Notes: generated from the letters alone by a model not told the origin. DNA of 64,000 nucleotides from Lentisphaerota bacterium (GCA_018676675.1 JABHEG010000277.1:30176-94175); one strand, 5' to 3'; counted from the stretch's first letter, positions 8,072 to 17,946 are shown. Translations and numbers: made by a program.

Positions 8072-10930
8072 ATGGCAATCACGCGAGGAATACTGGTACG
8101 GGTTGGGGTGACTTTGCTTACCTTGAGTTGGGTGGCGCAGTTGCGGGGGGCAGACGTGCCCGATGGCGCTGGACCTGCCCTTGTGCCCATGCCGAAGATC
8201 TATCACTCACTTGGCCACGCGTTTGGGGTCACCGGACAGACAATCCACATCGCGCGAGAGAATCGTCAGTGCGAAATTGCGGCTGAGGAACTCACGAAAC
8301 GCATTGCGGAACTGGGGGGCAAAGCGGGCCCCACGGAGCCGGCTGCGGACACGGCGCGCCCGGGCATCTACATCGTGCCCGTAACAGATCCTGCTGCACA
8401 GGCCTTGATTCGGGAACACGCCCTCGGCATCACTGCGGCCGACCCCGGCCCGCAAGGCTACGTCATTCGCACCCGCGGCGAACGCGTGATCGTGATCGGC
8501 AGCGACAACATCGGTACGCTCTACGGAGCCATGACCTTACGCCAGATGTTGACGGGTACCACCGACACGGTGATCATCGCCGCCGCGGACGTGTACGACC
8601 GGCCGGATTACCACTACCGTGTCGGTGCCGCGTACTGGCGGCAGCTGGGCTATTGGGGAACGGGTGAAGCAGACCAGGCAAGCGCACTCAAGGCCGGCGT
8701 GGACTGGTTGCTGCGTCTCAAGATCAACGTCATCAAAGACTATAAACTGCGCGACCCTCGCGAAGTCGAGACCAAAGCAGCAGGCTTTGCAGTGATGAAG
8801 GAGGTGAACGCCTATGCTCTGGAACGCGGCATTCATCCCGGGCATTTCATCCAGACCAGGGTGGGACTGGGCACGTTCGACAAAAGCGAACGTTTCGATA
8901 AGTGGCCCTGCTACATCTACCCCAATCGAGGCAAGCGTTACTACTGCTGGTCAGCTGACGACTTGGCTCGGGAGACCGCGACACGCTGGGCTGACTTCTT
9001 CCGCGACCACAACTTCTCCTTCTGCTTCCTGCATCCCGTTGACGGCGGGGGCATCGAGGATCCGGAACTGTGGAGTCGACGCTGTCCGGAGTGCCGAAAG
9101 CGTTGGCAGGATGACGAGCGCTGGAAAGCCAGTGTGCACCAATACAACATCTGGGCCGAGGTCTTCCGTGAACGGGCACCGTCTGTGACCATCTCCAGCC
9201 CGATTTATCCGTATCATGCGGGCTACGCCAGCCAGGCCCGATTCCCGAGCACCTCCAAAGAGACGTGGCTGATGAACAGCACAGATTACTGGGACAAGGT
9301 CCACCGCGGCACGGACCAGAGCATTGTTCCCATGAGCTGGATGTCGATGCGGTCCTTGATGGACGGCTATCGTGCGCACTGGAATGGGCGGCCCCTGTGC
9401 GTCTACGCTCACAGTTTCGTCTCCTGCGGCTACTTCGGCACCTGGCACCGGAACTGCAAGACGAATTACTACGGTGACCAGCGGGACATCTTCCTGCTGA
9501 CCGGTGGGTCGTGCCTGGCCTGCCTGAGCCGCTGGATGGACTACCTGTGCTCAAACGAGTTCGCGTGGAACACCCTCGCCCCCGGACACGAGTACTACAC
9601 CGGGCTCTACTACGATGTGGACGCCGATCATACCGGACCGGATGTCATCATGCAGAACTGGGTGCCGCGCGCTTGCCGGGCCTTCTACGGCGAAGCCATG
9701 GGGAGAGCAATGGTCCCGGTCTACACCGCGGGAGTACAGCCCCTCTACATCATGGACCCGGGCCAGGGGGTGGCGAGGGCCAATAAGATGCGGCGCCGAC
9801 CACTTGCGGACGTTGATCCCACCAAGAACCAGAAGGAAGAGGACCTCGGCAAGCCCATGGCCCCGGACATTGTGGATTCCCCCCAGCGCATGGGGACGCA
9901 AGTCCAGGCCGCGAGGACTGCCCTTACCGCCCTGGAAGCAGCATACGAGCACATCGACACACTCGACAAGTACCGGCGAAAGACGTTCCTCCACTTCTAC
10001 CGGCGCATGCCCGTGTGGTACCTGACCGCCCGTGCCCGACACGCGTGTTACGTGGCCGCCGAACAGCAGCGCGAAGGCGCCTACAAGAACGCCGCCGGCG
10101 TGCTTGAGACCGGACTCAGGAACTTCGAGGAAGACTACGCTCGCGTTCAACAGGTGATCGCCCGGACTAAGGGCATGCGGGAGTTGAAGTACTTCGCCCT
10201 GCTCCACGACCGTGGCGGCATCGACCCCAAGCCGGACAAGGTCAAACAACTCCTGGAAGAGCGCCTCGCGAGCGCATCAGTGGTGCTGAAGCCCCGCCGT
10301 CCGGGCAAGGTCATCCGAGTGGGTATCCACAAGGGCCTTGGCGAAAAGGGGACCAAAGCGTTCTTCGATACGTTCAAGAACGTGGAAGCGGAGATCATCG
10401 AGTCGCTGTCCCTGGCTGTACTCGATCGTTACGACTGCGTCTTCATCCTGCAAACTAAGTCCGTGGATCGCGCCGACTATTTCCACGGTCTGCCGCAATA
10501 CATAAGGAAGGGCGGAGGCGGAGTTGTGTTCCAGCACGATATGTGTGGGCGCCCCGGGCGGAACGCATTTGGCGAGAAGACGCCGTTCCCGGACATCTGC
10601 CCGAATGCACCTGGCCGCAAGGATGCGAAGACCGTGGTGGCCAAGAGCGCACATCCCGCGCTTCTCGGGGCAAAGCCGGGCGAACGCTTTGAGCACACGT
10701 ACTACGACCATCTGAATCTGGAACCCGGCAAGGATGGCACGGTGATCGCTGAAGACGACGCAGGAGATCCCGTAGTGATCGCCGGCACAGCCGGCCATGG
10801 CAAGGTGATCTTCGACGGCAATGTGAATCTGAGCGCAGCAGATGGTGATGACCTCCTGACCGGCTTCAATGCGCGCCTGGCCAGGGGCGCGGTGGAGTGG
10901 TTCACGGGCGTGGCTCTGGAGAAGAGATGA
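8072..10930 (+). CDS. Secreted GH20/GH84-like glycosidase with ThuA-like C-terminal domain
   Basis: 952 residues; the ATG follows AGGGAGAG. A signal peptide (about 1-26) is followed by a GH20-domain-2-like segment (about 30-165): PALVPMPKIYHS, EIAAEELTKRI, PQGYVIRT, VIVIGSDNIGTLYGAMTLRQML. Next comes a large barrel-like region (about 165-560) with a CPECRKRW motif, reminiscent of GH84/DUF4838-type barrels, and a helical region to about 740. From about 747 a Rossmann-like ThuA/GATase-type domain begins (VIRVGIHKG, YDCVFILQT, IRKGGGGVVFQHD, GKVIFDGNVNLS). The N-terminal domain is usual in beta-N-acetylhexosaminidases, so activity on N-acetylated sugars is plausible. The acid pair is not identifiable with certainty. 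Its stop overlaps the next start (ATGA), so the two are coupled. Confidence 0.75.
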   Translation: MAITRGILVRVGVTLLTLSWVAQLRGADVPDGAGPALVPMPKIYHSLGHAFGVTGQTIHIARENRQCEIAAEELTKRIAELGGKAGPTEPAADTARPGIYIVPVTDPAAQALIREHALGITAADPGPQGYVIRTRGERVIVIGSDNIGTLYGAMTLRQMLTGTTDTVIIAAADVYDRPDYHYRVGAAYWRQLGYWGTGEADQASALKAGVDWLLRLKINVIKDYKLRDPREVETKAAGFAVMKEVNAYALERGIHPGHFIQTRVGLGTFDKSERFDKWPCYIYPNRGKRYYCWSADDLARETATRWADFFRDHNFSFCFLHPVDGGGIEDPELWSRRCPECRKRWQDDERWKASVHQYNIWAEVFRERAPSVTISSPIYPYHAGYASQARFPSTSKETWLMNSTDYWDKVHRGTDQSIVPMSWMSMRSLMDGYRAHWNGRPLCVYAHSFVSCGYFGTWHRNCKTNYYGDQRDIFLLTGGSCLACLSRWMDYLCSNEFAWNTLAPGHEYYTGLYYDVDADHTGPDVIMQNWVPRACRAFYGEAMGRAMVPVYTAGVQPLYIMDPGQGVARANKMRRRPLADVDPTKNQKEEDLGKPMAPDIVDSPQRMGTQVQAARTALTALEAAYEHIDTLDKYRRKTFLHFYRRMPVWYLTARARHACYVAAEQQREGAYKNAAGVLETGLRNFEEDYARVQQVIARTKGMRELKYFALLHDRGGIDPKPDKVKQLLEERLASASVVLKPRRPGKVIRVGIHKGLGEKGTKAFFDTFKNVEAEIIESLSLAVLDRYDCVFILQTKSVDRADYFHGLPQYIRKGGGGVVFQHDMCGRPGRNAFGEKTPFPDICPNAPGRKDAKTVVAKSAHPALLGAKPGERFEHTYYDHLNLEPGKDGTVIAEDDAGDPVVIAGTAGHGKVIFDGNVNLSAADGDDLLTGFNARLARGAVEWFTGVALEKR

Positions 10931-12186
10931 CCAGCTCGGCAATCAGCAGACGCCACCACTGTGGACAGTGGCTAGTCGCGTTGCTGTGCGTGCTGCTCCT
11001 CTCGGTTCCGGCACGCGCGGTCGAGATCACCACGCCCACGGTGTGGGAGGGGCAAATCGAGATCGGGGAGCCGGTGTTCGTCACGGCCGGCGGTGCCCTC
11101 ACTGTGAACCCAGGCGCGGAGGTGCATTTCACGGGGGACGGGCGCATTGAGTGCAACTATGCCGGCGCGTTTCAGGCCGATGGCGCCCTGTTCCAGGCAT
11201 CAACGCGACTCAAGGGGCACCCCCGCCTGCGCTTCTCGAACTGCAAAAGCGCGGCCTTTGAGGACTGCATATTCAGGGGGCTGGTCTGTCCCGAATCCGG
11301 CAAGTACAACAACTCCGCCATCCGCGCGGTGTTCACGCGTTTCTGTCTCCGGCGCTGTCGTTTGGAGGACTCCTCATCCCTGGCCGTGCTGCACACCACT
11401 GCGCCTGAGTTCAGCGAGAACCGCTTTGTCCGCTCTGTCGGTCAAACGCTGATTGTGTGGTTCTGTGACCGGGCGCAGGTGCTGCGGAACTCCTTCCACG
11501 GTGGCCCGGACACGTCGTTCCTGCTCTATCTCAAAGCCGCGAAGAACACGAGAGTCACCAGCAACCGCTTCTTCGGTACGGGCCGGGAATGGGGTACGGT
11601 GCTGCGGTACACCGCGCACAGCAACACGCTTGGCGCTAACGCCTATTTCCACTGCCGCACAGGCATCATGATTCATGGTGGCGACAACTGGGGGAATACG
11701 CTCGTCGGCAACGTGGTTTACGAGCCGCGACTTTTCGGGATCCGGCTGCGGGAAGCGGGGGCAGGCAACACCATCGCCAACAGTGTCGTGTGGGGTGCAA
11801 AGCACACCGGGTTGTACATCGAGACGATGGCATCGCAGGCCACTGTGCGCAATTCAGTCTTTGCTGCCGGCAAACGCGGTATCCGGTTCAGTGGAGACAC
11901 CGCCCTGCCCCAGCTTCAGAAGAACTGCTTCTGGAACAACGAAGAGGCGCCGAATGAAGCCACTCGGGCCGCGATGGACGCTGGGGGCAGTCTTCTGGTG
12001 GATCCACTCTTCGCAGCACCCGACAACGCCAATTTCCGCCTACAGACCCCCGGATTCGGTCACGAGACAGAGTCACCGCTCCTGAACGCGGGCACGCCTG
12101 CGGGCGTCAGTGTTGGACTCTATCCACACTTCCCCGTTCCTGCACCGTACAAGGGACAGGGGCAATGGAGTCCCGGTCATCCCTGA
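10927..12186 (+). CDS. Secreted right-handed beta-helix protein
   Basis: 419 residues from the ATG at 10927, which overlaps the upstream stop as ATGA, a classic coupling. The N-terminus has a basic stretch then a signal peptide (LVALLCVLLLSVPARA). The rest is a ladder of Asn-rich turns and short strands (TLSENRF-like steps ENRFVRS, RNSFHGG, SNRFFGTG, NTLVGNVVYEP, NTIANSVVWG, VRNSVFAAG) typical of parallel beta-helix proteins of the NosD/pectate-lyase superfamily. Such folds often bind or cleave polysaccharides. Coupling to the GH20-like gene suggests joint action on one glycan; the catalytic residues are not evident. Confidence 0.8.
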   Translation: MTSSAISRRHHCGQWLVALLCVLLLSVPARAVEITTPTVWEGQIEIGEPVFVTAGGALTVNPGAEVHFTGDGRIECNYAGAFQADGALFQASTRLKGHPRLRFSNCKSAAFEDCIFRGLVCPESGKYNNSAIRAVFTRFCLRRCRLEDSSSLAVLHTTAPEFSENRFVRSVGQTLIVWFCDRAQVLRNSFHGGPDTSFLLYLKAAKNTRVTSNRFFGTGREWGTVLRYTAHSNTLGANAYFHCRTGIMIHGGDNWGNTLVGNVVYEPRLFGIRLREAGAGNTIANSVVWGAKHTGLYIETMASQATVRNSVFAAGKRGIRFSGDTALPQLQKNCFWNNEEAPNEATRAAMDAGGSLLVDPLFAAPDNANFRLQTPGFGHETESPLLNAGTPAGVSVGLYPHFPVPAPYKGQGQWSPGHP

Positions 12187-12417
12187 CCGGCTGTCTTCCT
12201 GACCGGTTTGGCAAAGCCAGTCTCCAGGGAAGATGACGATCGGAGGGCTTGCCCTGCTGGACAGAAGGGCCGCTCGTCGTACAAGAAGCGAGGCGGCACG
12301 GCGCCTGGGATACGTGGTGACGTGCCCCCACAGGGCACACGAAGAAGGGAGTGTACTGCCTACGCGAGGGACCAATCTCTCTCACCAGCCACGCAAAGTG
12401 GGTGAGTTCGAGCACTC
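12187..12417. other. Convergent intergenic gap
   Basis: Between the beta-helix gene and the convergent ceramidase-like gene lies this 231-base gap. I see no gene, tRNA-like cloverleaf or clear U-tracted terminator in it. Confidence 0.5.
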
Positions 12418-13728
12418 TCAGCAACGACTGCCCAGATGAGCCAGCATCCGACTTGCGGCCTCCACGATCTGGTAACCGGCCTCAGGTGCAAAGCGGGTCC
12501 AGTAAATGGGCTCGCCCGAGTATCCTCCGGCGATCACGGCACCGTAGGTAGGGCAGTATCCCGAGTATCCGTCACAGATGCTGAAGACCGCGGTTAGCGG
12601 AAATGGGCTGCGCTGCTTGATGTCCAGGCCGAACTGGCAGAAGAGCTCAGTTGGCTGGGTGACGACGGCGGCAGCCCCGATCCTGAGGGCATGGATGGGA
12701 ACGAGTCCCACGGGGTTTTCCCCGAAACGATCCTGGAGCAGTTGGGCGCCGTGCGCGAACACAATGTCAAAGGGAGGAACGGAATCACCGTTGTCCACAC
12801 GGGCGAGGATGCCTTTCGCCCAACGGAGCTTCTCTTCTGAGGGCAAGCGTACGGCGACCTCAATGTCGTCATGGTGGTGCTCCAGAAGCAGGTCATCTTC
12901 CGGTGGTGTTTCGTAGATCAGGCGCAGTGTTTCCCCGGCCAGGGGCAATGCGCAACGACTCAGCTTGAGCTGGTTTCCCGAGTCGGAGACCGGCGTGTCC
13001 AGCTTCTCCTGACCAATGTCTCCAAAAGCACCATTGAAGAAGAGCACGGGGATGTCGCCCAGGGCGTCTCGCAGGAGGCGTCTTGCCAGCCCGGGGTAGT
13101 CTGCCGAGTAGAAGTCAGCCCCGTAGAACGTGCAAGGATGAGCGGTGTTTTGATGGAGCACGGCGATCTTCCGGCCTCCCCGATCAACGGCGTAGAGCAC
13201 GAACTGGTCGTTGTCTTCCGGTCCTTCGATGCCGGTGAATCCGGCGCTGCCCCGATTTCGCCCCATTTTGTGGCTGCCGTCATCCCAGCAGGTTCGCCGG
13301 TTATAGCCGATCTTCGCCTGTCCCTGAACGATGCCGATCTTGGCGGGGACAAGACACGCCACTGTTTCCGCGGCCAACTTAGTCAGCTTGTGTTTGAGCC
13401 TGCCCAGGTAGGCCGTGTCGATAGGCTTCACATAGTTGCTGGGAATGACCGATGGGCCTCCCGTGTGAGTGGCCCCGATGATGATGTCGCGAGGGTGCAA
13501 CCCCGACGCGGCCGCCATTGCTTCCCGTGCGCCGATTGTGAAATCGGGCTCCAACCCTCCGAGATCGCAACTTACGAGCATCACCCGCGTGTCATCGCGA
13601 ACCAGGCACAGTGAGTTCGCCTCCAGTTCGTCGCGGATGTACCGAGCGACACCGCCTACGGTCGCGCCCTGAATCGCTGTTCCCAGCTCATTGGTGATGA
13701 TTGTCGACTTGGCCCCTACTTGGATCAT
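12418..13728 (-). CDS. Neutral/alkaline ceramidase-like protein
   Basis: 436 residues starting at the ATG at 13728. The sequence follows the N-terminal domain of neutral/alkaline non-lysosomal ceramidases: ARYIRDELEANSLCLVRDDTRVMLVSCDLGGL, IIIGATHTGGPSV (aligned to the family's zinc-binding TH-SGP region), HQNTAHPCTFYG, SADYPGLARRLL and FFNGAFGDIGQE. The family hydrolyses the N-acyl bond of ceramide. Planctomycete-like genomes carry many such members that lack a signal peptide and an obvious lipid context, and their real substrates are untested. No signal peptide is visible here. It is about half the length of animal ceramidases, missing the C-terminal immunoglobulin-like part. Confidence 0.8.
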   Translation of the reverse strand: MIQVGAKSTIITNELGTAIQGATVGGVARYIRDELEANSLCLVRDDTRVMLVSCDLGGLEPDFTIGAREAMAAASGLHPRDIIIGATHTGGPSVIPSNYVKPIDTAYLGRLKHKLTKLAAETVACLVPAKIGIVQGQAKIGYNRRTCWDDGSHKMGRNRGSAGFTGIEGPEDNDQFVLYAVDRGGRKIAVLHQNTAHPCTFYGADFYSADYPGLARRLLRDALGDIPVLFFNGAFGDIGQEKLDTPVSDSGNQLKLSRCALPLAGETLRLIYETPPEDDLLLEHHHDDIEVAVRLPSEEKLRWAKGILARVDNGDSVPPFDIVFAHGAQLLQDRFGENPVGLVPIHALRIGAAAVVTQPTELFCQFGLDIKQRSPFPLTAVFSICDGYSGYCPTYGAVIAGGYSGEPIYWTRFAPEAGYQIVEAASRMLAHLGSRC

Positions 13729-13755
13729 CGGGCGGGAGTTCCTTCCGTGGCTATA

Positions 13756-13808
13756 TAGGACCCCAACGACCTCGCGTCGTTGGTGAATGAGACTGTATCC
13801 CGGACTGT
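13756..13808 (-). repeat. Palindromic dispersed repeat, copy 2 (inverted)
   Basis: Same unit as at 4966-5020, reversed. CCAACGAC (13763-13770) pairs with GTCGTTGG (13776-13783) over 5 bases, then the complements of TCTCATTC and TCCGGGATACAG follow. It lies 28 bases upstream of the ceramidase-like gene's start. Confidence 0.75.
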
Positions 13809-13966
13809 GCTCGCGTCGTCCTATCCCCCCCCCTCTCGCCGCAGGGATGGAGTTCCATCTCTGCGGCCGGGCCGGTTATGGAGAACCGGCTCCTCCAGAC
13901 GTTTGGGGGCGGTCACACACCTCTGCATTCTTATCAAGTCATCGCCAGCGGCCCATGCTCGTCAAC

Positions 13967-16900
13967 TCATCGTGTCTGCAGGGCAACGGTATAGCTGTGC
14001 GGGCCGGCCAAGGCAAGCTCGACTGTGGTCGAACCCTCACTCGTGCTGACGTCACGCAGGGCATCGCCGCTGATGCCTCGGTAGTCGCCATTGAGTGTAA
14101 TTGTCACCGTATGCACCGGTTCGGGGGCATCGAAGGGACGGGCCAGGGATGGATCCGGTCTCGTGACGCTCAGGTCGAGGCGCCCCGGGGAAGCGTCGCG
14201 CGTGAGCACGATGACCGGCGTGTCGACGGCAATGACGTCCCCCTTCTGTCGCGGTTTGGCCCCATCACACGGGCCCGCCGCGAAGAAGGCGTAGAAGACA
14301 AGTTGCCGTGAGGGTATTCGGACCGCGTGACAGTTCCGGTTCCGGTGCAGGACCTCGTAGAATCGCTGTCCCCCATCCATGGCTTGCGCAAGTGACTCAA
14401 TACCCGACGGGGTTGTTTCGGGCATGATCACATACTCATAGGACGCTGCTTTGGGGTGGAGGCCATGATTCAGCCAGGTCTTGACGAAACGCCCGGTTGT
14501 CGGCTTCCTGGTCTTGTCATGCCGTGATTCCTGCAGGCTGCGCTTCAGAACCACCGGGTCGTTCCCCGGCACGATCAGGAAGCCGTTTCCCTGGGGGTCA
14601 ATGAACCAGTCGCTGTGGTCGCTTCGTGGTATGCGAAGTTCGCAATTCTCGGTGTCGGGTATGAAGTGCAGCGGACGCACGCGAACCCCAAGGCTCTTGC
14701 CTCCGCACTGGAAGAGCGTGGTTACGGTTTCGTGCTTCGCGGAGCTGTTTGTGATGTCGCTGCCCAGGCAGATGAGATGGCCGTCGACCGCGAACACGGA
14801 CTTGCGGACCTGGAGCGACTGCTCGTGTCCCGCGCCATCGAGGGAGAAGGCAAACGCGCCGTATCGATTGTCGAGATGGCCGCTGCCTGAGAAGGTCGCC
14901 TTCTGGGGAGGGCCCCATCCGTAGAACGCGGTCGCAGGGCCCTCAAGCAGATCAAGCGGGAGCTGGAGTGTGGTTGCTCCCGGTGGTTGGGCCCAGTCCC
15001 AGCCTCCGTAGAGGATGCCGCTCGTGTCGGGCGCGTCCTTGCGGAACAGCAGGATTGTACCGTGGCTTCCGTAACGGCCGAAGCGGTTGTCCTTGCCATA
15101 GGTTTCGTGCGACCGAATGCCGTTCCCGTAGCCTTTGATGATGGCTGTGGTGTCCTGCCATTTGTGAATACCGGTTGCCGCGTAGTTCATGTTCCAGAAG
15201 CTCTGGGCAGGGCCCTTACCCAACGGGATCTCCTGCAGCCGCTCCGGCCCAGGGTTGCCGAAGATGATGCCGCATATTCCGGCGAGTTCCGGATCCACAC
15301 CGTCGGTTCCCGGGACGGACACTGCCAGCCGCTCGAAGGCGGTCTTCATCCGGACGATGCTCCCGGTGATCGGGTGTCGCCCACAGGCATTGAATGCCCA
15401 GTTCGGGTAGCCCCACTTCTCGGCCATGACGAAGGCCGTCTTCAGGCGCTGATAAGCCTGGGGAGTGATCTCGCAGGGGGTCCCGTCGATCAGTTCGACG
15501 AGGCCGGCGAAGGCATTCATTGCCGGGACAGCGTAACCCGCGTAGTGCATGCGGTGGTGGTAGAACGATCCATCGGGTTTCAAGGCGCCGTTCGGGCACG
15601 TGATCATGGCGGAGAGCATGTCCCTGTAGTTCTCCAGAGCCGCGGCCTTGAAGGCGGTGTCATCCAGGAGCAGAAGGGCGATCAGGTGCGTGTTCGAGAA
15701 GGTGTTCAGGTAGTCGGCGAGGCGCCCTGCCAGGGCGCGACCAGCCTGCTCGTCGTAGGTTGCGTACGGTTGCGTGTAATCGAGGAAGTCGCGACCAAAC
15801 CAGATGATCGCGCGGACCATCGGCTCCAGCAGGTCGTGACGATCGAGGGAATCCTCCATCAGGAGAACCGAGGGAGCCCACGAACGCGATTTGTAGCCGA
15901 AATGGTGCTGGGCATTGAGCGCGCTGCCTTCTGCCCAGCCCTGGTCGAGGAGGTGTTCGCACATCAAAACGTACATTCTCTCCAGCTCCGTCTTCGCCTT
16001 CCGGGGAGCGGAGCGGTGCAGCGTGGCCATCTTGAGCAGGTGGTCGAGATACGTCCGGATTTCTCCCGTGCCGACAGTCTTTCCCTGAATCCCGTGTGGT
16101 GTCCTGCGGATATGCAGGGAGGCGATGTAGCTCCTGACGGCCGCGTGGGTTTTGGAGGAAAAGTCCTCCCTGATGTAACGATCACTGATGCGCCTCTTGA
16201 TGGTGTCGACGTGGGCCTTGCTGCACGGATCAAGAGGACGCGCCTGAAGCTCCCGCGCCTCACTGGAGTTGAGGTGGAGCGTGTTCAGTACACGAGACGT
16301 GATGAACGGCATCTGGTAGTCCGGCCACTGCCACCGGCTGTCGTCAGGGAAGACAGGTTGAAGGACATCCAGCCAGATGGTGCCGGAGGAGATTCCCTCC
16401 GGAGACTCAAGCGCAATGGTGTTCATGTCGGGGTGAGGCGTGCCGGTCATGTCATCGAACTTCACGCAGACGAACCGCCAACCGGTGAAATCGAGGCCGT
16501 ACCTGAAGTGACAGTCTTCCACGGCCTGTCGTCCGAACGAAATCCTGAGGGTGGCATTGGGCCGAGATGTCTCGCTGTAGAGCCAGGCCCCGAATACAGA
16601 GACTGTCCGCCCGGACTTGGCGTAGTCGCGGCTGAGCTTGGTGTAGGGAACGGGGACCCGGAAGGTGAGGGTGCTTCGCTCCGCCTGCCATTGCCACTCA
16701 AGGGCATGGTTGCCGTCCCGGAAGTGTGCGTCGCTCCTCCGGATGGAACTCGTCACGTCAGGGACGACGGCGGGGAAATCGTCCTGTTCAAAAGAGAGCG
16801 TCCGCACCTTGCCGTAATCAGGGAGAGCGAACTGGGGCATTGGCGTGTCGACGGGCACGAGTTCCGGCCCCATTTGGCACCCGCCGGTCCAGATGGCCAA

Positions 16901-16975
16901 CCCGCCCAGGAGAGCGAATACAGCGCATCGTGTCCAGCCCCCGGTGGGGCGGAGGCTGTACCTACACATCGTCAT
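13967..16975 (-). CDS. Chondroitin-sulfate-ABC-lyase-like polysaccharide lyase (PL8), exported
   Basis: 1002 residues. The start at 16975 overlaps the upstream gene's stop as ATGA. A basic N-terminus and hydrophobic segment end in TGGC, so an exported or lipid-anchored protein is likely. Residues about 55-215 match the lyase N-terminal jelly roll (SDAHFRDGNHALEWQWQ). The helical toroid holds KPDGSFYHHRMHYAGYAVP, in which H474 and Y481 align with the catalytic His and Tyr of Proteus chondroitinase ABC. CGRHP provides Arg 533, aligned with its catalytic Arg. C-terminal beta-sheets end the protein, as in PL8. PL8 enzymes cleave uronic-acid-containing chains (chondroitin, hyaluronan, xanthan) by beta-elimination; exact substrate unproven. 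Confidence 0.88.
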   Translation of the reverse strand: MTMCRYSLRPTGGWTRCAVFALLGGLAIWTGGCQMGPELVPVDTPMPQFALPDYGKVRTLSFEQDDFPAVVPDVTSSIRRSDAHFRDGNHALEWQWQAERSTLTFRVPVPYTKLSRDYAKSGRTVSVFGAWLYSETSRPNATLRISFGRQAVEDCHFRYGLDFTGWRFVCVKFDDMTGTPHPDMNTIALESPEGISSGTIWLDVLQPVFPDDSRWQWPDYQMPFITSRVLNTLHLNSSEARELQARPLDPCSKAHVDTIKRRISDRYIREDFSSKTHAAVRSYIASLHIRRTPHGIQGKTVGTGEIRTYLDHLLKMATLHRSAPRKAKTELERMYVLMCEHLLDQGWAEGSALNAQHHFGYKSRSWAPSVLLMEDSLDRHDLLEPMVRAIIWFGRDFLDYTQPYATYDEQAGRALAGRLADYLNTFSNTHLIALLLLDDTAFKAAALENYRDMLSAMITCPNGALKPDGSFYHHRMHYAGYAVPAMNAFAGLVELIDGTPCEITPQAYQRLKTAFVMAEKWGYPNWAFNACGRHPITGSIVRMKTAFERLAVSVPGTDGVDPELAGICGIIFGNPGPERLQEIPLGKGPAQSFWNMNYAATGIHKWQDTTAIIKGYGNGIRSHETYGKDNRFGRYGSHGTILLFRKDAPDTSGILYGGWDWAQPPGATTLQLPLDLLEGPATAFYGWGPPQKATFSGSGHLDNRYGAFAFSLDGAGHEQSLQVRKSVFAVDGHLICLGSDITNSSAKHETVTTLFQCGGKSLGVRVRPLHFIPDTENCELRIPRSDHSDWFIDPQGNGFLIVPGNDPVVLKRSLQESRHDKTRKPTTGRFVKTWLNHGLHPKAASYEYVIMPETTPSGIESLAQAMDGGQRFYEVLHRNRNCHAVRIPSRQLVFYAFFAAGPCDGAKPRQKGDVIAVDTPVIVLTRDASPGRLDLSVTRPDPSLARPFDAPEPVHTVTITLNGDYRGISGDALRDVSTSEGSTTVELALAGPHSYTVALQTR

Positions 16976-17946
16976 GACGTCAGCTTCCGTCTGGCCTCAA
17001 CGACCCCCTGAAACTCGGCCGCCGTCAGGTCTGGAGATTCCGTCGTCGCGGCGTTCTCACGCATGTGGGCCACACTTTTGGAGCCGGGAATAACGGTGGA
17101 CACTCCGGCGAATGACAGCGGGTACTTCAGGCAACTCTGGGCGGGCGTCCGGTCCTCGATGGTGAGGAAATCGAACGCCCGGGCGGCATCGGCGCGCGCG
17201 CGTTTGGAGGCCTCTGTCTGCCAACTGCGCCGATCATTCTCCGCGAACGGGGTAGTCTCATCGATGCCTCCTGCCAGGAACCCGGCCCCAAACGCACAGC
17301 GCGCCACGATGCCTACGCCGGCTGAGGCTGCTGCGGGGAGCAGCTCTTCGGCCATATGCGCATCGGTCAGGCTGAGGACCACCTGGAAGACATCCACAAG
17401 ACCTCGCCGGATCAGGTCTATCCCCATGTCGCTCGGACCAAGAGAAACGCCCACGAGCCGGGCCTTGCCGCTCGCCTTGATGCGTGCCAACGCGTCGAGA
17501 CACTCTCCCCGCTCGATGTCTTCCTGCGACGGTCCGTGGAGGAGGTACACGTCAACGTGGTCCGTGGCGAGCCGCGTGAGGCTACGCTCGATCTGAGTCA
17601 GCAGATGGTCTCGGGAGAAGTCCCGGTAGTTGACCCCGTCCTCGTGGAAGCCTTCACCGCCCTTGGTCTCGATTACCCAGTCCGCGCGATGCTCCTGGAC
17701 GGCACGCCCCACGACCTCTTCGCTATGCCCGGCGCCGTAGCCTGCGGCGGTGTCGATGAAGTTGATCCCCAGTTCTCCACATGACCTGATGAGTTCGATC
17801 GCGTCCTCGTCTCGGACATCGCCCCAGCCGTGCGAAATCCAGCCGAGCTTGTCGAAGTAGGCTCGTAGCTCACCCCCGACCTGCCAGGCCCCGAACCCAA
17901 TCTCTGAGACCTCGATACCGCTGCTGCCCAGTGTCCTGTATTCCAT
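16972..17946 (-). CDS. Aldo/keto reductase
   Basis: 324 residues. The ATG at 17946 follows GAGAGGAG. The AKR tetrad is visible: Asp 65 and Tyr 70 in FIDTAAGYGAGHSE, Lys 95 in IETKGG and His 137 in YLLHGP. The C-terminal CLKYPLSFAGVSTVIPGSKS is the usual NADPH-binding strand. It reduces sugar or carbonyl substrates with NADPH in the cytoplasm. It overlaps by four bases the PL8 lyase gene downstream and lies 36 bases after the propeller gene, so all three are likely one operon. A role in handling uronate or keto-sugar products is inferred from that. Confidence 0.9.
   Translation of the reverse strand: MEYRTLGSSGIEVSEIGFGAWQVGGELRAYFDKLGWISHGWGDVRDEDAIELIRSCGELGINFIDTAAGYGAGHSEEVVGRAVQEHRADWVIETKGGEGFHEDGVNYRDFSRDHLLTQIERSLTRLATDHVDVYLLHGPSQEDIERGECLDALARIKASGKARLVGVSLGPSDMGIDLIRRGLVDVFQVVLSLTDAHMAEELLPAAASAGVGIVARCAFGAGFLAGGIDETTPFAENDRRSWQTEASKRARADAARAFDFLTIEDRTPAQSCLKYPLSFAGVSTVIPGSKSVAHMRENAATTESPDLTAAEFQGVVEARRKLTS

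Noticed and set aside
14987..17011. A 674-codon open frame on the plus strand, opposite the PL8 lyase
   Set aside because: It lies wholly antisense to a protein with clear family motifs, and its translation has no recognisable domain. High GC content produces such frames.
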